NCBI GenBank assembly: GCA_023422775.1
Contig: JAFAGM010000005.1
Location: 55,489 to 119,488 of the forward strand
Source: Pseudomonadota bacterium
GTDB taxonomy: Bacteria; Pseudomonadota; Alphaproteobacteria; Rhizobiales; Xanthobacteraceae
Direction: 5' to 3'
DNA: 64,000 bases
The notes under the pieces: model-generated
Database searches by the model: none
What the model saw: the letters and a program-made list of their open reading frames with translations, nothing else
What the model was told of the DNA's origin: nothing
Program-made: the position numbers and the translations under genes
Part shown: positions 35,654-44,135 of the stretch, one piece after another
Position numbering within the stretch: the stretch's first letter is position 1
How the letters are laid out: the number at the start of each line of letters is the position of its first letter

Positions 35654-35685
35654 CCACTTTGTCCTTAGGAGACCGGTTTGAAGCT

Positions 35686-35771
35686 CGTCATTGCGAGGAG
35701 CACTTGCGACGAAGCAATCCATTCCTTCATCGCGCAGCAGGATGGATTGCTTCGCTCCGCTCGCAATGACG
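35686..35771. repeat. Palindromic intergenic repeat, family A, second copy, between sufB and sufC
   Basis: CGTCATTGCGAGGAG and CGCTCGCAATGACG form the outer arms; GAAGCAATCCAT and ATGGATTGCTTC the inner ones. It matches the family at 1240-1355. It lies inside the suf operon, 33 bases from the sufC start. Confidence 0.85.
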
Positions 35772-35786
35772 GAACGACGGGCATCA

Positions 35787-37268
35787 TCACCCGACGCTTC
35801 CTTCGAGCGAGATCGAGATCAGCTTCTGCGCTTCCACCGCGAATTCCATCGGCAGTTGCTGCAGCACGTCCTTGACGAAGCCGTTGACCACGAGGCCGAC
35901 GGCTTCTTCCTGGCTCAGGCCGCGCTGGATGCAGTAGAACAGCACGTCCTCGGAGATCTTCGACGTCGTCGCTTCGTGCTCGAACGTCGCCGACGAATTC
36001 TTCGCCTCGACATAGGGCACGGTGTGCGCGCCGCACTTGTCGCCGATCAGGAGCGAGTCGCAGGCGGTGAAATTGCGAGCACCAGTGGCCTTGCGATGCG
36101 CGGTGACGAGGCCGCGATAGGTGTTCTGCGACACGCCGGCGGCGATGCCCTTGGAGATGATCCGGCTCGTCGTGTTCTTGCCGAGGTGGATCATCTTGGT
36201 ACCAGAGTCGACCTGCTGGTGACCGTTCGAGATCGCGATCGAGTAGAACTCGCCGCGCGAATTATCGCCGCGCAGGATGCAGCTCGGATATTTCCAGGTG
36301 ATCGCCGAACCGGTCTCGACCTGGGTCCAGGAGATCTTCGAATTGTTGCCGCGGCAGTCGCCACGCTTGGTGACGAAATTGTAGATGCCGCCGACGCCTT
36401 CGGAATTGCCGGGATACCAGTTCTGCACCGTCGAATACTTGATCTCGGCGTCGTCGAGCGTGACGAGTTCGACCACGGCGGCATGCAACTGGTTTTCGTC
36501 GCGCTGCGGCGCGGTGCAGCCTTCGAGGTAGCTGACATAGGCGCCCTTGTCGGCGATGATCAGCGTGCGCTCGAACTGGCCGGTGTTGCGCTCGTTGATG
36601 CGGAAATAGGTCGACAGCTCCATCGGGCAGCGCACGCCCGGCGGCACGTAGACGAACGAGCCGTCGGAAAACACCGCCGAGTTCAGCGTCGCGAAGTAAT
36701 TGTCCGAGGTCGGCACCACCGTGCCGAGATACTTCTTCACCAGTTCGGGATGCTCGCGGATCGCTTCCGAGATCGGCATGAAGATCACGCCCGCCGCCTT
36801 CAGTTCCTTCTGGAACGTGGTGGCCACCGAAACCGAGTCGAACACCGCATCGACCGCAATCTTGCGCTCGCCTTCCGGCTTCACGACGCCTTCCAGCACC
36901 TCGACTTCGCGCAGGGGGATACCGAGCTTCTCGTAGGTCTTGAGGATTTCGGGATCGATCTCGTCCAGCGAGCCGATCTGCTTCTTGGGCTTCGGTGCCG
37001 AATAGTAATAGAGATCCTGGTAGTCGATCTTCGGATAGTTTACGCGGGCCCAGGTCGGCTCGGTCATGGTCAGCCAGCGCCTATAAGCCTCCAGACGCCA
37101 TTCCAGCATCCAGGCAGGCTCGTTCTTTTTCGCTGAGATGAAGCGGACGGTATCTTCCGAGAGCCCCTTGGGGGCCTTGTCGGACTCGATCAGGGTCTCA
37201 AACCCATATCGATACTGGTCGACGTCGATGCGCCTGACGCGCTCGACCGTCTCTTGTACGGCTGGCAT
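35787..37268 (-). CDS. sufB: Fe-S cluster assembly protein SufB
   Basis: The 493-residue protein carries the SufB hallmarks: VSYLEGCTAPQRDENQLHAA, STVQNWYPGNSEGVGGIYNF and RGDCRGNNSKISWTQVETG, plus the C-terminal ARNFTACDSLLIGDKCGAH. The Cys and Glu/His residues in these segments bind the nascent cluster with SufD. The start at 37268 follows GGAGGATGGA, a strong ribosome-binding site; a longer in-frame start eight codons upstream has none. It follows the group I desulfurase gene by 88 bases and precedes sufC. Confidence 0.96.
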   Translation of the reverse strand: MPAVQETVERVRRIDVDQYRYGFETLIESDKAPKGLSEDTVRFISAKKNEPAWMLEWRLEAYRRWLTMTEPTWARVNYPKIDYQDLYYYSAPKPKKQIGSLDEIDPEILKTYEKLGIPLREVEVLEGVVKPEGERKIAVDAVFDSVSVATTFQKELKAAGVIFMPISEAIREHPELVKKYLGTVVPTSDNYFATLNSAVFSDGSFVYVPPGVRCPMELSTYFRINERNTGQFERTLIIADKGAYVSYLEGCTAPQRDENQLHAAVVELVTLDDAEIKYSTVQNWYPGNSEGVGGIYNFVTKRGDCRGNNSKISWTQVETGSAITWKYPSCILRGDNSRGEFYSIAISNGHQQVDSGTKMIHLGKNTTSRIISKGIAAGVSQNTYRGLVTAHRKATGARNFTACDSLLIGDKCGAHTVPYVEAKNSSATFEHEATTSKISEDVLFYCIQRGLSQEEAVGLVVNGFVKDVLQQLPMEFAVEAQKLISISLEGSVG

Positions 37269-37356
37269 TCCATCCTCCGCTCGCGGTTTCAAGGACCGCG
37301 GTGGAACAGTTCCAAATCAGCGATGAAGCGTTCGGGCGAAACCCACTTAGAACGTT

Positions 37357-38511
37357 TCAAGCTGTGTTTCGTCGCCCTCTAAGTAAGACATCGGCAAGCT
37401 TTCGCCAAGCCTCAAGGGCCAAATCAATGTCTGTCTTTGATGTAGACCAGCCCAGACTGAGCCGCACCGCTCCCTCGGCCAGTTCCCGGCCGAACCCCAT
37501 GGCGGCCAGCACATGCGACGGCTGGACCTTGCCGGACGAGCAGGCGGAGCCCGAGGATACCGCAATACCGCCGAGATCGAAGCCAATGACGGCCGTTTCG
37601 GCCTTAAGTCCGGGAACCGTGAATAGCGTCGTATTGGGCAGACGCGGCGCGTCCGCCGCAAACAGGATCATCCCCGGCGTCTCCTCCAGGCCCCCCTCAA
37701 GGCGGTCACGGAGGCCCTGAAGCCGCTCCGCATCCCCCGGCAAGACGGCCATGGCAGCCCGCACCGCAGCGCCGAAGGCTGCGATTCCAGCGACATTCTC
37801 GGTCCCTGCCCGGCGTCCCAGCTCCTGCCCGCCGCCGCGCAGCAGGGGCTCCAGGCCCTGCACGTCCTCGGCCATCGCAACCGCGCCGACGCCCTTGGGG
37901 CCGCCGATCTTGTGCGCCGAAAGCGTGATCAGGTCTGACTTTATCGAATTGATATCGAAAGGGATTTTTCCGAGCGCCTGGATCGCATCGACATGCAGCA
38001 GCCCGCCTGCCGCATGCACGATGTCGGCAATTTCGGCGACCGGCTGAATCGCGCCGGTCTCGTTATTGGCCAGCATGACTGAAACCAGCGCCGGAGCGCC
38101 CTCGGAAAGCCGCTGGCGCAGGTGGTCGAGATCGACGAGGCCTGAGGGTGTGACCTTGATGGCCCCAATCTCCTCCGTCGCAAACCTGCCCCCGGCCAGC
38201 ACTGAAGCATGTTCGATGGCCGAAACCAGCAGCCGCCGGACCGGCTCGCCTCCGGCGCGATGCATTCCCGGCGTCAGCGCCAGAGCGTTCGCTTCGGTCC
38301 CACCGGATGAAAACACCACGTCCTGGCGCCGGGCGGAAACCGCCGCCGCTACCGCATCACGGGCATCCTCGACCAGCCGGCGCGCCTGACGTCCCTCGGC
38401 ATGGACCGAGGACGGGTTGCCGGCCACGTCCCACGCGGCCGCCATCGCCTGCCTCGCCTCGGGTCGAAGCGGCGTGGTCGCGTTCCAGTCGAGATAGACC
38501 CGGTCAGCCAT
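37357..38511 (-). CDS. Group I cysteine desulfurase (NifS/IscS-like)
   Basis: In 384 residues the start is VYLDWNATTPLRPEARQAMA, the PLP Lys is in TLSAHKIGGPKGVG and the catalytic Cys is in VSSGSACSSGK on a longer loop, as in group I enzymes. It is distinct from SufS at 32320-33567. It is the first gene of the suf cluster on the minus strand; I see no iscR-like regulator between it and the divergent hydrolase. It could supply sulfur to Suf, to tRNA thiolation, or to both. Confidence 0.92.
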   Translation of the reverse strand: MADRVYLDWNATTPLRPEARQAMAAAWDVAGNPSSVHAEGRQARRLVEDARDAVAAAVSARRQDVVFSSGGTEANALALTPGMHRAGGEPVRRLLVSAIEHASVLAGGRFATEEIGAIKVTPSGLVDLDHLRQRLSEGAPALVSVMLANNETGAIQPVAEIADIVHAAGGLLHVDAIQALGKIPFDINSIKSDLITLSAHKIGGPKGVGAVAMAEDVQGLEPLLRGGGQELGRRAGTENVAGIAAFGAAVRAAMAVLPGDAERLQGLRDRLEGGLEETPGMILFAADAPRLPNTTLFTVPGLKAETAVIGFDLGGIAVSSGSACSSGKVQPSHVLAAMGFGRELAEGAVRLSLGWSTSKTDIDLALEAWRKLADVLLRGRRNTA

Positions 38512-38789
38512 TTCCGTACGATTTTACCCGATTTGACGGCCCGACTGTCGTGAACCAGGCCCGCAGCGAGCGCAAGACGCTATATCGCAATCCGGGATCG
38601 TCGCCTCTCCTGCGCTCGCAAGCTAACGCCTTGAATCGCCTTCCAGATGTTCAAGATGCTTGCTTTTTGCCCCTTGCCTCATGCTAGAACGCCGCCACCA
38701 GTTTCACGTGAGCGCCGTTCGCGCACCGCCCAACGACGCCCGACCAGATTCTCGGCGTCCGTTGTCAGGAACACCTCCAAGGATCATCA

Positions 38790-39437
38790 ATGCCTGAAGT
38801 CATTTTCACCGGCCCCGCGGGCCGCCTCGAAGGCCGTTACCATCCGGCGAAGCAGAAGAACGCGCCGATCGCGATGATCCTGCATCCGCATCCGCAGTTT
38901 CACGGCACGATGAATCACCAGATCGTCTACCAGTGCTACTACGCGTTCGCGCATCGCGGCTTCTCGGTGCTGCGTTTCAACTTCCGCGGCGTCGGCCGCA
39001 GCCAGGGTTCGTTCGATCACGGCACCGGCGAATTGTCGGACGCGGCTTCCGCGCTGGACTGGGCGCAGACCATCAATCCCGAAGCGCGCGCCTGCTGGGT
39101 CGCGGGCTTCTCGTTCGGCGCCTGGATCGGCATGCAACTCTTGATGCGCCGGCCCGAGGTCGAGGGCTTCATCTCGATCGCGCCGCCCGCCAATCTCTAT
39201 GACTTCTCTTTCCTCGCCCCCTGCCCGTCCTCCGGACTGATCGTACATGGCGAGAAGGATGCGGTGGTGCCGCCAAAGGACGTCAACACGCTGGTCGAAA
39301 AGCTCAAGACGCAAAAGGGCATCGTGATCGACCAGCAGATCATCCCCGGCGCCAACCACTTCTTCGACGGCAAGCTGGAGCCGCTGATGGAGACGGTGAC
39401 CGGCTATCTCGACATGCGGCTCGCCAACGTCCGGTGA
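38790..39437 (+). CDS. Alpha/beta hydrolase (dienelactone hydrolase-like)
   Basis: This 215-residue protein has the compact alpha/beta-hydrolase pattern: AMILHPHPQFHGTMNH near the oxyanion site, FRGVGRSQGSFDHG, the nucleophile elbow VAGFSFGAWIG (Ser) and a C-terminal Asp/His pair in LIVHGEKDAVVPP and PGANHFFDGKL. No signal peptide is present. Such short proteins are usually annotated as alpha/beta hydrolases of unknown substrate. AAGGA precedes the ATG. It is divergent from the suf cluster, with 278 bases between starts, and converges with the glutathione transferase gene. Confidence 0.88.
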   Translation: MPEVIFTGPAGRLEGRYHPAKQKNAPIAMILHPHPQFHGTMNHQIVYQCYYAFAHRGFSVLRFNFRGVGRSQGSFDHGTGELSDAASALDWAQTINPEARACWVAGFSFGAWIGMQLLMRRPEVEGFISIAPPANLYDFSFLAPCPSSGLIVHGEKDAVVPPKDVNTLVEKLKTQKGIVIDQQIIPGANHFFDGKLEPLMETVTGYLDMRLANVR

Positions 39438-39444
39438 CGCGGGC

Positions 39445-40119
39445 CTAAGCCGCCAGCTTCAGCATGTGCGCGTCATGGCGCACCAGAAATGCATGCAGCA
39501 ATTGCGGATAGTCGGCGCTGACGGCCGTGCGCACGCTCGGCCGCTGCGCCAGTTGCTTGCGCCATGCCCGAACCTTCGGCGTATCCGCGAAGATCGAAAG
39601 ATCGATGAGCCGATCGAACACGTCGAAGTAACGGAAGATCGGCGCGAACACCGCATCTACAAGGCTGAAATCTTTCCCGGCGAAAAATGGCCCCGCGCCG
39701 AGCGCCTCCTCGACACGCGCGAACTTCGCCGCGACCGCCTGCCGCTTGCTCTCGAAGACCGCGGGATCGCCGGTGGTCTCGAGGCCCCATAGCTCGCTCA
39801 GAATGGTCGAGCCGAACTCCATCCAGGCACGATGCTGCGCCCGCTGCAATGGATCCTGCGGATGCAGTCTTGCGCCGCCTTGCGTGTCCTCGATGTATTC
39901 GCAAATGACGTTGCTCTCGAACAGCGCCACTTCGCCGTCATCGGTCTCGACGCGCAGCACCGGAACCTTGCCGAGCGGCGAAATCTTCAGGAACCAGCCG
40001 GGCTTGTCGGCAAGATCGATATCGATCCGCTCGAACGGAACGCCTTTCTCGTTCAGCGCGATCACGGCGCGCTGCACATAGGGGCAAAGCTTGTGGCTGA
40101 TCAAAGTGAGTTTTGGCAT
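39445..40119 (-). CDS. Glutathione S-transferase
   Basis: The 224-residue protein has an N-terminal thioredoxin-fold domain with the omega/beta-like active-site segment SHKLCPYVQRAVIAL (Cys), the cis-Pro loop GKVPVLRV and the ESNVICEYIE glutathione-binding motif. The all-helical C-terminal domain runs from about residue 90 (AWMEFGSTILSELWG). It likely conjugates or reduces substrates with glutathione in the cytosol. Its promoter region carries three copies of ATGCANNTGCAT, so a dedicated repressor or activator is inferred. AGGGAGGT stands upstream of the ATG. Confidence 0.92.
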   Translation of the reverse strand: MPKLTLISHKLCPYVQRAVIALNEKGVPFERIDIDLADKPGWFLKISPLGKVPVLRVETDDGEVALFESNVICEYIEDTQGGARLHPQDPLQRAQHRAWMEFGSTILSELWGLETTGDPAVFESKRQAVAAKFARVEEALGAGPFFAGKDFSLVDAVFAPIFRYFDVFDRLIDLSIFADTPKVRAWRKQLAQRPSVRTAVSADYPQLLHAFLVRHDAHMLKLAA

Positions 40120-40157
40120 TCCGACGACCTCCCTGGCGAAGGCCGCGGCCTCGCTCC

Positions 40158-40218
40158 ATGCATATGCATTTAAACTAGATGCACCTGCATGCAGCCGTCA
40201 AGTTCAATGCAACTGCAT
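40158..40218 (-). promoter_or_regulatory. Three ATGCANNTGCAT palindromes over the glutathione transferase promoter
   Basis: Perfect copies lie at 40158-40169 (centre TA), 40179-40190 (centre CC) and 40207-40218 (centre AC; read on the plus strand). Their starts are 21 and 28 bases apart. The middle copy lies inside the spacer of the predicted promoter (40172-40201); the others flank the -35 and -10 boxes. This is the arrangement expected of operators for a dimeric regulator. Confidence 0.7.
40172..40201 (-). promoter_or_regulatory. Predicted promoter of the glutathione transferase gene
   Basis: On the minus strand TTGACG (40196-40201) and TAGTTT (40172-40177) are 18 bases apart. The -35 box is strong and the -10 box is modest. 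The ATG lies about 50 bases downstream of the -10 box. Confidence 0.5.
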
Positions 40219-40223
40219 TGATA

Positions 40224-41324
40224 TCACGGTCGCGCGATGATGCCGCCGGTCATCGGGATGGGGACCCCCGTGGTGGCGGGGTAGCTCAGCGGTAGGCCCT
40301 TCAGGCCGCGCGCCGCCAGGAATCCGAACGCCTGCGCCTCGATGGCATCCGAGGCCCAGCCCAGCGTGTCCGCCGCCTGGACGGTCGCAGGCTGCAGGCA
40401 CTCACGGAGCATCCGCAGCATGGTGAGGTTGCGCGCGCCGCCGCCGGCCACGATCCAGCTCTTCGGCTCCTTCGGCAGCAACGGCACCACGCGGGCAATC
40501 GCCGCCGCGGTGAACGCGGTCAGGGTCGCCGCGCCGTCCTCCGGCGCCACATCGCCGAGTCTCAACTCGGCAAAATCGTTGCGGTCGAGCGATTTGGGCG
40601 GCGGCGCCGAAAAGAACGGCATTTTCAGCGCCCGGGAAATCCAGGCGGCATCGACCCTGCCTTGCGCAGCCGTGCGGCCCTCGGCATCGAAGCGCTGGTT
40701 GAGCCAGCGGAACATATAGTCGTCGATCAGGGCGTTGCCGGGGCCGGTGTCGCAGGCAATCAGCGTGTCGCCGTCGATATAGGTGATGTTGGAGACGCCG
40801 CCGATATTGATCACGACGATCGGCCCCTCCCGCTCCAGCGACTGGGCGAGCGCGCGATGGTAGACCGGCACGAAGGGTGCGCCCTGCCCGCCCGCTTCGA
40901 CGTCGGCGGCGCGGAAGTCGTACATGACCGGGATATGGATCGCCTTGGCCAGCGCCGGCGCGTCGCCGATCTGTACCGTTAACCTTTTCTCGGGCCTGTG
41001 CAGCACGGTCTGGCCGTGAAACCCGACAATGTCGATGTCGTCGAAGCTGATGCGATGCTGCGCCACGAAACTGGAAACCGCCTCGGCGTGCGCGGCCGTG
41101 ACGGCCCATTCGGCGTCGCGCAGGCAGCCCGGCCGGGCCGCACGGTCCGGCAGTTCGGCGGCCTCGTACAGCGCCTGGCGCAGCAGATGGCGCTCCGTCT
41201 CGGTATATGGCCGGTATCCGGAGGGGCCGAGGGCCTTCACCCGGCGGCCGTCAGTTTCGATCAAAGCGACATCGACCCCGTCCAGCGAGGTGCCGCTCAT
41301 CAAACCCAGTGCCGTCAACATCAT
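40224..41324 (-). CDS. anmK: Anhydro-N-acetylmuramic acid kinase AnmK
   Basis: The 366-residue protein begins LTALGLMSGTSLDGVDVALI, the AnmK phosphate loop with the catalytic Asp. Further family segments are FHGQTVLHRPEKRLTVQIGD, DFRAADVEAGGQGAPFVP and VVINIGGVSNITYI, and the C-terminal VAGGGARNLTMLRML. AnmK hydrates and phosphorylates 1,6-anhydro-MurNAc for wall recycling, following the lytic transglycosylases. Two adjacent ATG codons (41324, 41321) are possible starts. It is divergent from tyrS. Confidence 0.94.
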   Translation of the reverse strand: MMLTALGLMSGTSLDGVDVALIETDGRRVKALGPSGYRPYTETERHLLRQALYEAAELPDRAARPGCLRDAEWAVTAAHAEAVSSFVAQHRISFDDIDIVGFHGQTVLHRPEKRLTVQIGDAPALAKAIHIPVMYDFRAADVEAGGQGAPFVPVYHRALAQSLEREGPIVVINIGGVSNITYIDGDTLIACDTGPGNALIDDYMFRWLNQRFDAEGRTAAQGRVDAAWISRALKMPFFSAPPPKSLDRNDFAELRLGDVAPEDGAATLTAFTAAAIARVVPLLPKEPKSWIVAGGGARNLTMLRMLRECLQPATVQAADTLGWASDAIEAQAFGFLAARGLKGLPLSYPATTGVPIPMTGGIIARP

Positions 41325-41378
41325 TGTAATCGTGCCTTTGCGACGCCCTGCTCGATACGTCCCGCCGACGACGACCAG

Positions 41379-41406
41379 CTTGTGCCAAACACGGACATCT
41401 TATAAT
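41379..41406 (+). promoter_or_regulatory. Candidate promoter of tyrS
   Basis: CTTGTG (41379-41384) and a perfect TATAAT (41401-41406) are 16 bases apart. The leader to the tyrS ATG would be about 90 bases and holds a TTGCGG...CCGCAA inverted pair. Confidence 0.5.
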
Positions 41407-41500
41407 GCCACAGCGCACACGGTTGCGGCAGCCTGTTCCGCCATGGTTCCGCAACTCGTTACAATTACCGTGAAAATAGAATGATCAGAGTCGCTAACAA

Positions 41501-42754
41501 ATGACTGCATTTAAATCAGATTTCCTGAACATTTTGCAGGAACGCGGCTTCATCCACCAATGCTCCGATTTCGAGGGGCTGGACGCCCTTGCCGCCCGGG
41601 GCGAGGCCACCGCCTATGTCGGCTACGACTGCACGGCGCCGTCGCTCCATATCGGCAACTACCTCACCATGATGATGCTGTACTGGCTGCAGCAGAGCGG
41701 CAACAAGCCGATCACCCTGATGGGCGGCGGCACCACCATGGTCGGCGATCCCTCCGGCAAGGACGAGTCGCGCGCGATCCGCTCGATTGCGGAAATCGAG
41801 GCCAACAAGGCTTCGATCCGCGGCGTGTTTTCCAAGGTGCTGCGCTACGGCAACGGCGCGAGCGATGCGATCATGCTCGACAACGCCGAATGGCTGACGA
41901 AACTGAACTGGATCGAGATGCTGCGCGACATCGGCCGGCATTTCTCCGTCAACCGCATGCTGACGATGGACTCGGTGCGGCTCCGCCTCGAGCGCGAGCA
42001 GGAGATGAGCTTTATCGAGTTCAACTACATGGTTTGCCAGGCCTACGACTTCGTCGAGTTGGCGCGGCGCACCGGCTGCCGGCTGCAGATGGGCGGCTCC
42101 GATCAATGGGGCAACATCGTCAACGGCGTCGATCTCGGCCGCCGCATGGGCACGCCGCAACTGTTTGCGCTGACCACGCCGCTGCTGACGACGGCGTCGG
42201 GCGCCAAGATGGGCAAGACCGCCCAAGGCGCGGTGTGGCTCAATGCCGATCAATTCTCGCCCTACGATTTCTGGCAATACTGGCGCAACGCCGAGGACGC
42301 CGACGTCGTCAAGTTTCTCAAACTTTTCACGATCCTGCCGATGAGCGAGATCGAAAAGCTTGCCGCCCTCAAGGGCGGCGAGATCAACGAGGCCAAGAAG
42401 GCGCTCGCGACCGAAGCGACCGCGCTGCTGCACGGCCGCGATGCCGCCAACACCGCTGCCGAAACCGCGCGGCAGACCTTCGAGGAAGGCGCGATCGCAT
42501 CGTCGCTTCCGACCGTGGAAATCTCGTCTGGCGAACTCGAGGCCGGTGCAGCCGTTGTGGGATTGTTCGTGAAAGCGGGCCTCGTGGCATCGAACGGCGA
42601 GGCGCGGCGCCAGATCAAGGGCGGCGGCCTTCGCGTCAACGATGCCGCCGTCACCGACGAGAAGATGGTGCTGACGCCATCCAGCCTGACGCCTGAAGGC
42701 GTCATCAAACTTTCCATGGGAAAGAAAAAGCACGTCCTGCTCAAGCCGGCATAG
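41501..42754 (+). CDS. tyrS: Tyrosyl-tRNA synthetase
   Basis: The 417-residue TyrRS has the HIGH-like motif APSLHIGNYLTMM, the tyrosine-binding YVGYDCTA and QAYDFVELARRTGCRLQMGGSDQWGNI, and the KMSKS-like loop GAKMGKTAQGAVW. The C-terminal S4-type RNA-binding domain (AGLVASNGEARRQIKGGGLRVN) is present. It charges tRNA-Tyr. It is monocistronic, divergent from anmK, with a well-formed -10 box upstream. Confidence 0.96.
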   Translation: MTAFKSDFLNILQERGFIHQCSDFEGLDALAARGEATAYVGYDCTAPSLHIGNYLTMMMLYWLQQSGNKPITLMGGGTTMVGDPSGKDESRAIRSIAEIEANKASIRGVFSKVLRYGNGASDAIMLDNAEWLTKLNWIEMLRDIGRHFSVNRMLTMDSVRLRLEREQEMSFIEFNYMVCQAYDFVELARRTGCRLQMGGSDQWGNIVNGVDLGRRMGTPQLFALTTPLLTTASGAKMGKTAQGAVWLNADQFSPYDFWQYWRNAEDADVVKFLKLFTILPMSEIEKLAALKGGEINEAKKALATEATALLHGRDAANTAAETARQTFEEGAIASSLPTVEISSGELEAGAAVVGLFVKAGLVASNGEARRQIKGGGLRVNDAAVTDEKMVLTPSSLTPEGVIKLSMGKKKHVLLKPA

Positions 42755-42768
42755 TTCAGCCTGCATCA

Positions 42769-42845
42769 CGGCCTCCTCATGGTGGGGAGCGCGGAACGCG
42801 CGTCTCCGGACGATGCTTGGTCCGGGCTGCATAGGCGCATTCGTT
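42769..42845. repeat. Degenerate partial copy of the CCTCATGG...repeat
   Basis: CCTCCTCATGGTGGGGAGCGCGG and CGCGTCTCCGGACGATGC recall the left half of the element at 31367-31467. No matching right arm is present, so this looks like a decayed copy between tyrS and the MFS gene. Confidence 0.45.
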
Positions 42846-42889
42846 TTTGAGCCTTGCTAGGCATCGCGGAAATGCGCTCCCTAGGTTGC

Positions 42890-44134
42890 ATGAACGCCAA
42901 GCCGGAGGAAAACCCGACCGCCAGCGCGCAGGAACCGGCGCGCATAGCGCTCGGCGTGCTTGCGCTGTGCTTCGTGCTGCAGATGCTCGGTCGCGGCCTC
43001 GGCGACAGTTTCACGGTTTTCCTCAAGCCGATTTCGGAGAGTTTCTCCTGGGACCGCGCCGAGGTGGTCTCGGTCTATTCGCTGACCTGGCTCGCCGGCG
43101 GCTTGATGGCGCCGCTGGTCGGCCGGCTGTTCGACCGCTCCGGGCCGCGCCTCACCTATTCGCTGGGGCTATTGCTGCTCGGCGGCTCCTTCCTGGTGGC
43201 CTCGCGCGCGCAGGCGCTCTGGCAGTTCCAGCTTTCGACCGGACTGTGCGTCGGAATCGGCATTGCACTGATCGGCAACGTGCCGAGTTCGATCCTGCTC
43301 GGCCGCTGGTTCGGTCCGCGCTTGCCGACCGCGATGGCCATCCTCTACTCCGCGACGGGCGTGGGCATCCTCGTGCTGCTGCCGGCATCGCAATTGCTGA
43401 TCGACCGGATCGGCTGGCGCGACGCCTATCAATGGTTCGGCATCGTGGCGCTGTGCATGCTGGCGCCGCTCCTGTTGCTGCCGTGGCGGAGGTTCGCCGC
43501 CGGCTCGCCGCGCATGGCGCAGAAGGCCGACACCGGCTTCGTCGACAACGGCTGGACGCTGAAGAGCGCGATGCTGCATCACACTTTCTGGGCGCTTTTC
43601 TCGACCTTCTTCTTCACCGCGATCGCGATGTACGCGATCACGGCGCAAATCGTCGCCTATCTGATCGATGCCGGATTCCCGCCCCTGCAGGCAGCGACCG
43701 CATGGGGCTTTTCCGGCGTGATCCTGTTGTTCGGCATGCTCGGGGTCTCGACGCTGGACGGCATCATCGGCCGCCGGCCGTCCGTGCTGTTCAGTTACGG
43801 CGTCTCGATCGTCGGCATCATCCTGCTCTGGCTGCTGCAATATTACCCGAACTACTGGCTGCTGACGGGTTTTGTCGTCTCGTTCGGCAGCATGATCGGT
43901 TCGCGCGGCCCGCTAATCACGGCGACCGCGCTGAATATCTTTCGCGGCGAGCGCGTCGGCACCATCTACGGCACCATCTCGATCGGCAGCGGCCTCGGAT
44001 CGGGACTGGGCTCGTGGGCGGGGGGCCTGATCCACGACTGGACCCACAGCTACAACGCGCTGTTCGTCTTCGCGCTGGTCAATCTGGTGCTGGGACTGAT
44101 CCCGTTCCTGGTGGTGCCGGCGCTGCGACGCTAA
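42890..44134 (+). CDS. Major facilitator superfamily transporter
   Basis: From the ATG at 42890 the protein has 414 residues with about 12 hydrophobic helices. MFS signatures include LMAPLVGRLFDRSGPRLTYS (the loop 2-3 motif, G-x-x-x-D-R-x-G-x-R) and the matching loop in the second half, GVSTLDGIIGRRPSVLF. The start codon is uncertain: an ATG at 42872 or a TTG at 42854 would lengthen the cytosolic N-terminus by 6 or 12 residues. The substrate is unknown. It converges with the large gene at 44136-47741, the two stops being one base apart. Confidence 0.87.
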   Translation: MNAKPEENPTASAQEPARIALGVLALCFVLQMLGRGLGDSFTVFLKPISESFSWDRAEVVSVYSLTWLAGGLMAPLVGRLFDRSGPRLTYSLGLLLLGGSFLVASRAQALWQFQLSTGLCVGIGIALIGNVPSSILLGRWFGPRLPTAMAILYSATGVGILVLLPASQLLIDRIGWRDAYQWFGIVALCMLAPLLLLPWRRFAAGSPRMAQKADTGFVDNGWTLKSAMLHHTFWALFSTFFFTAIAMYAITAQIVAYLIDAGFPPLQAATAWGFSGVILLFGMLGVSTLDGIIGRRPSVLFSYGVSIVGIILLWLLQYYPNYWLLTGFVVSFGSMIGSRGPLITATALNIFRGERVGTIYGTISIGSGLGSGLGSWAGGLIHDWTHSYNALFVFALVNLVLGLIPFLVVPALRR

Positions 44135-44135
44135 A

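Noticed and set aside
40267..40300. tRNA-like stretch GGGGTAGCTCAGCGGTAGG
   Set aside because: It resembles a tRNA acceptor/D-arm but lies inside the coding end of anmK, and no anticodon arm or T-arm follows at proper spacing.
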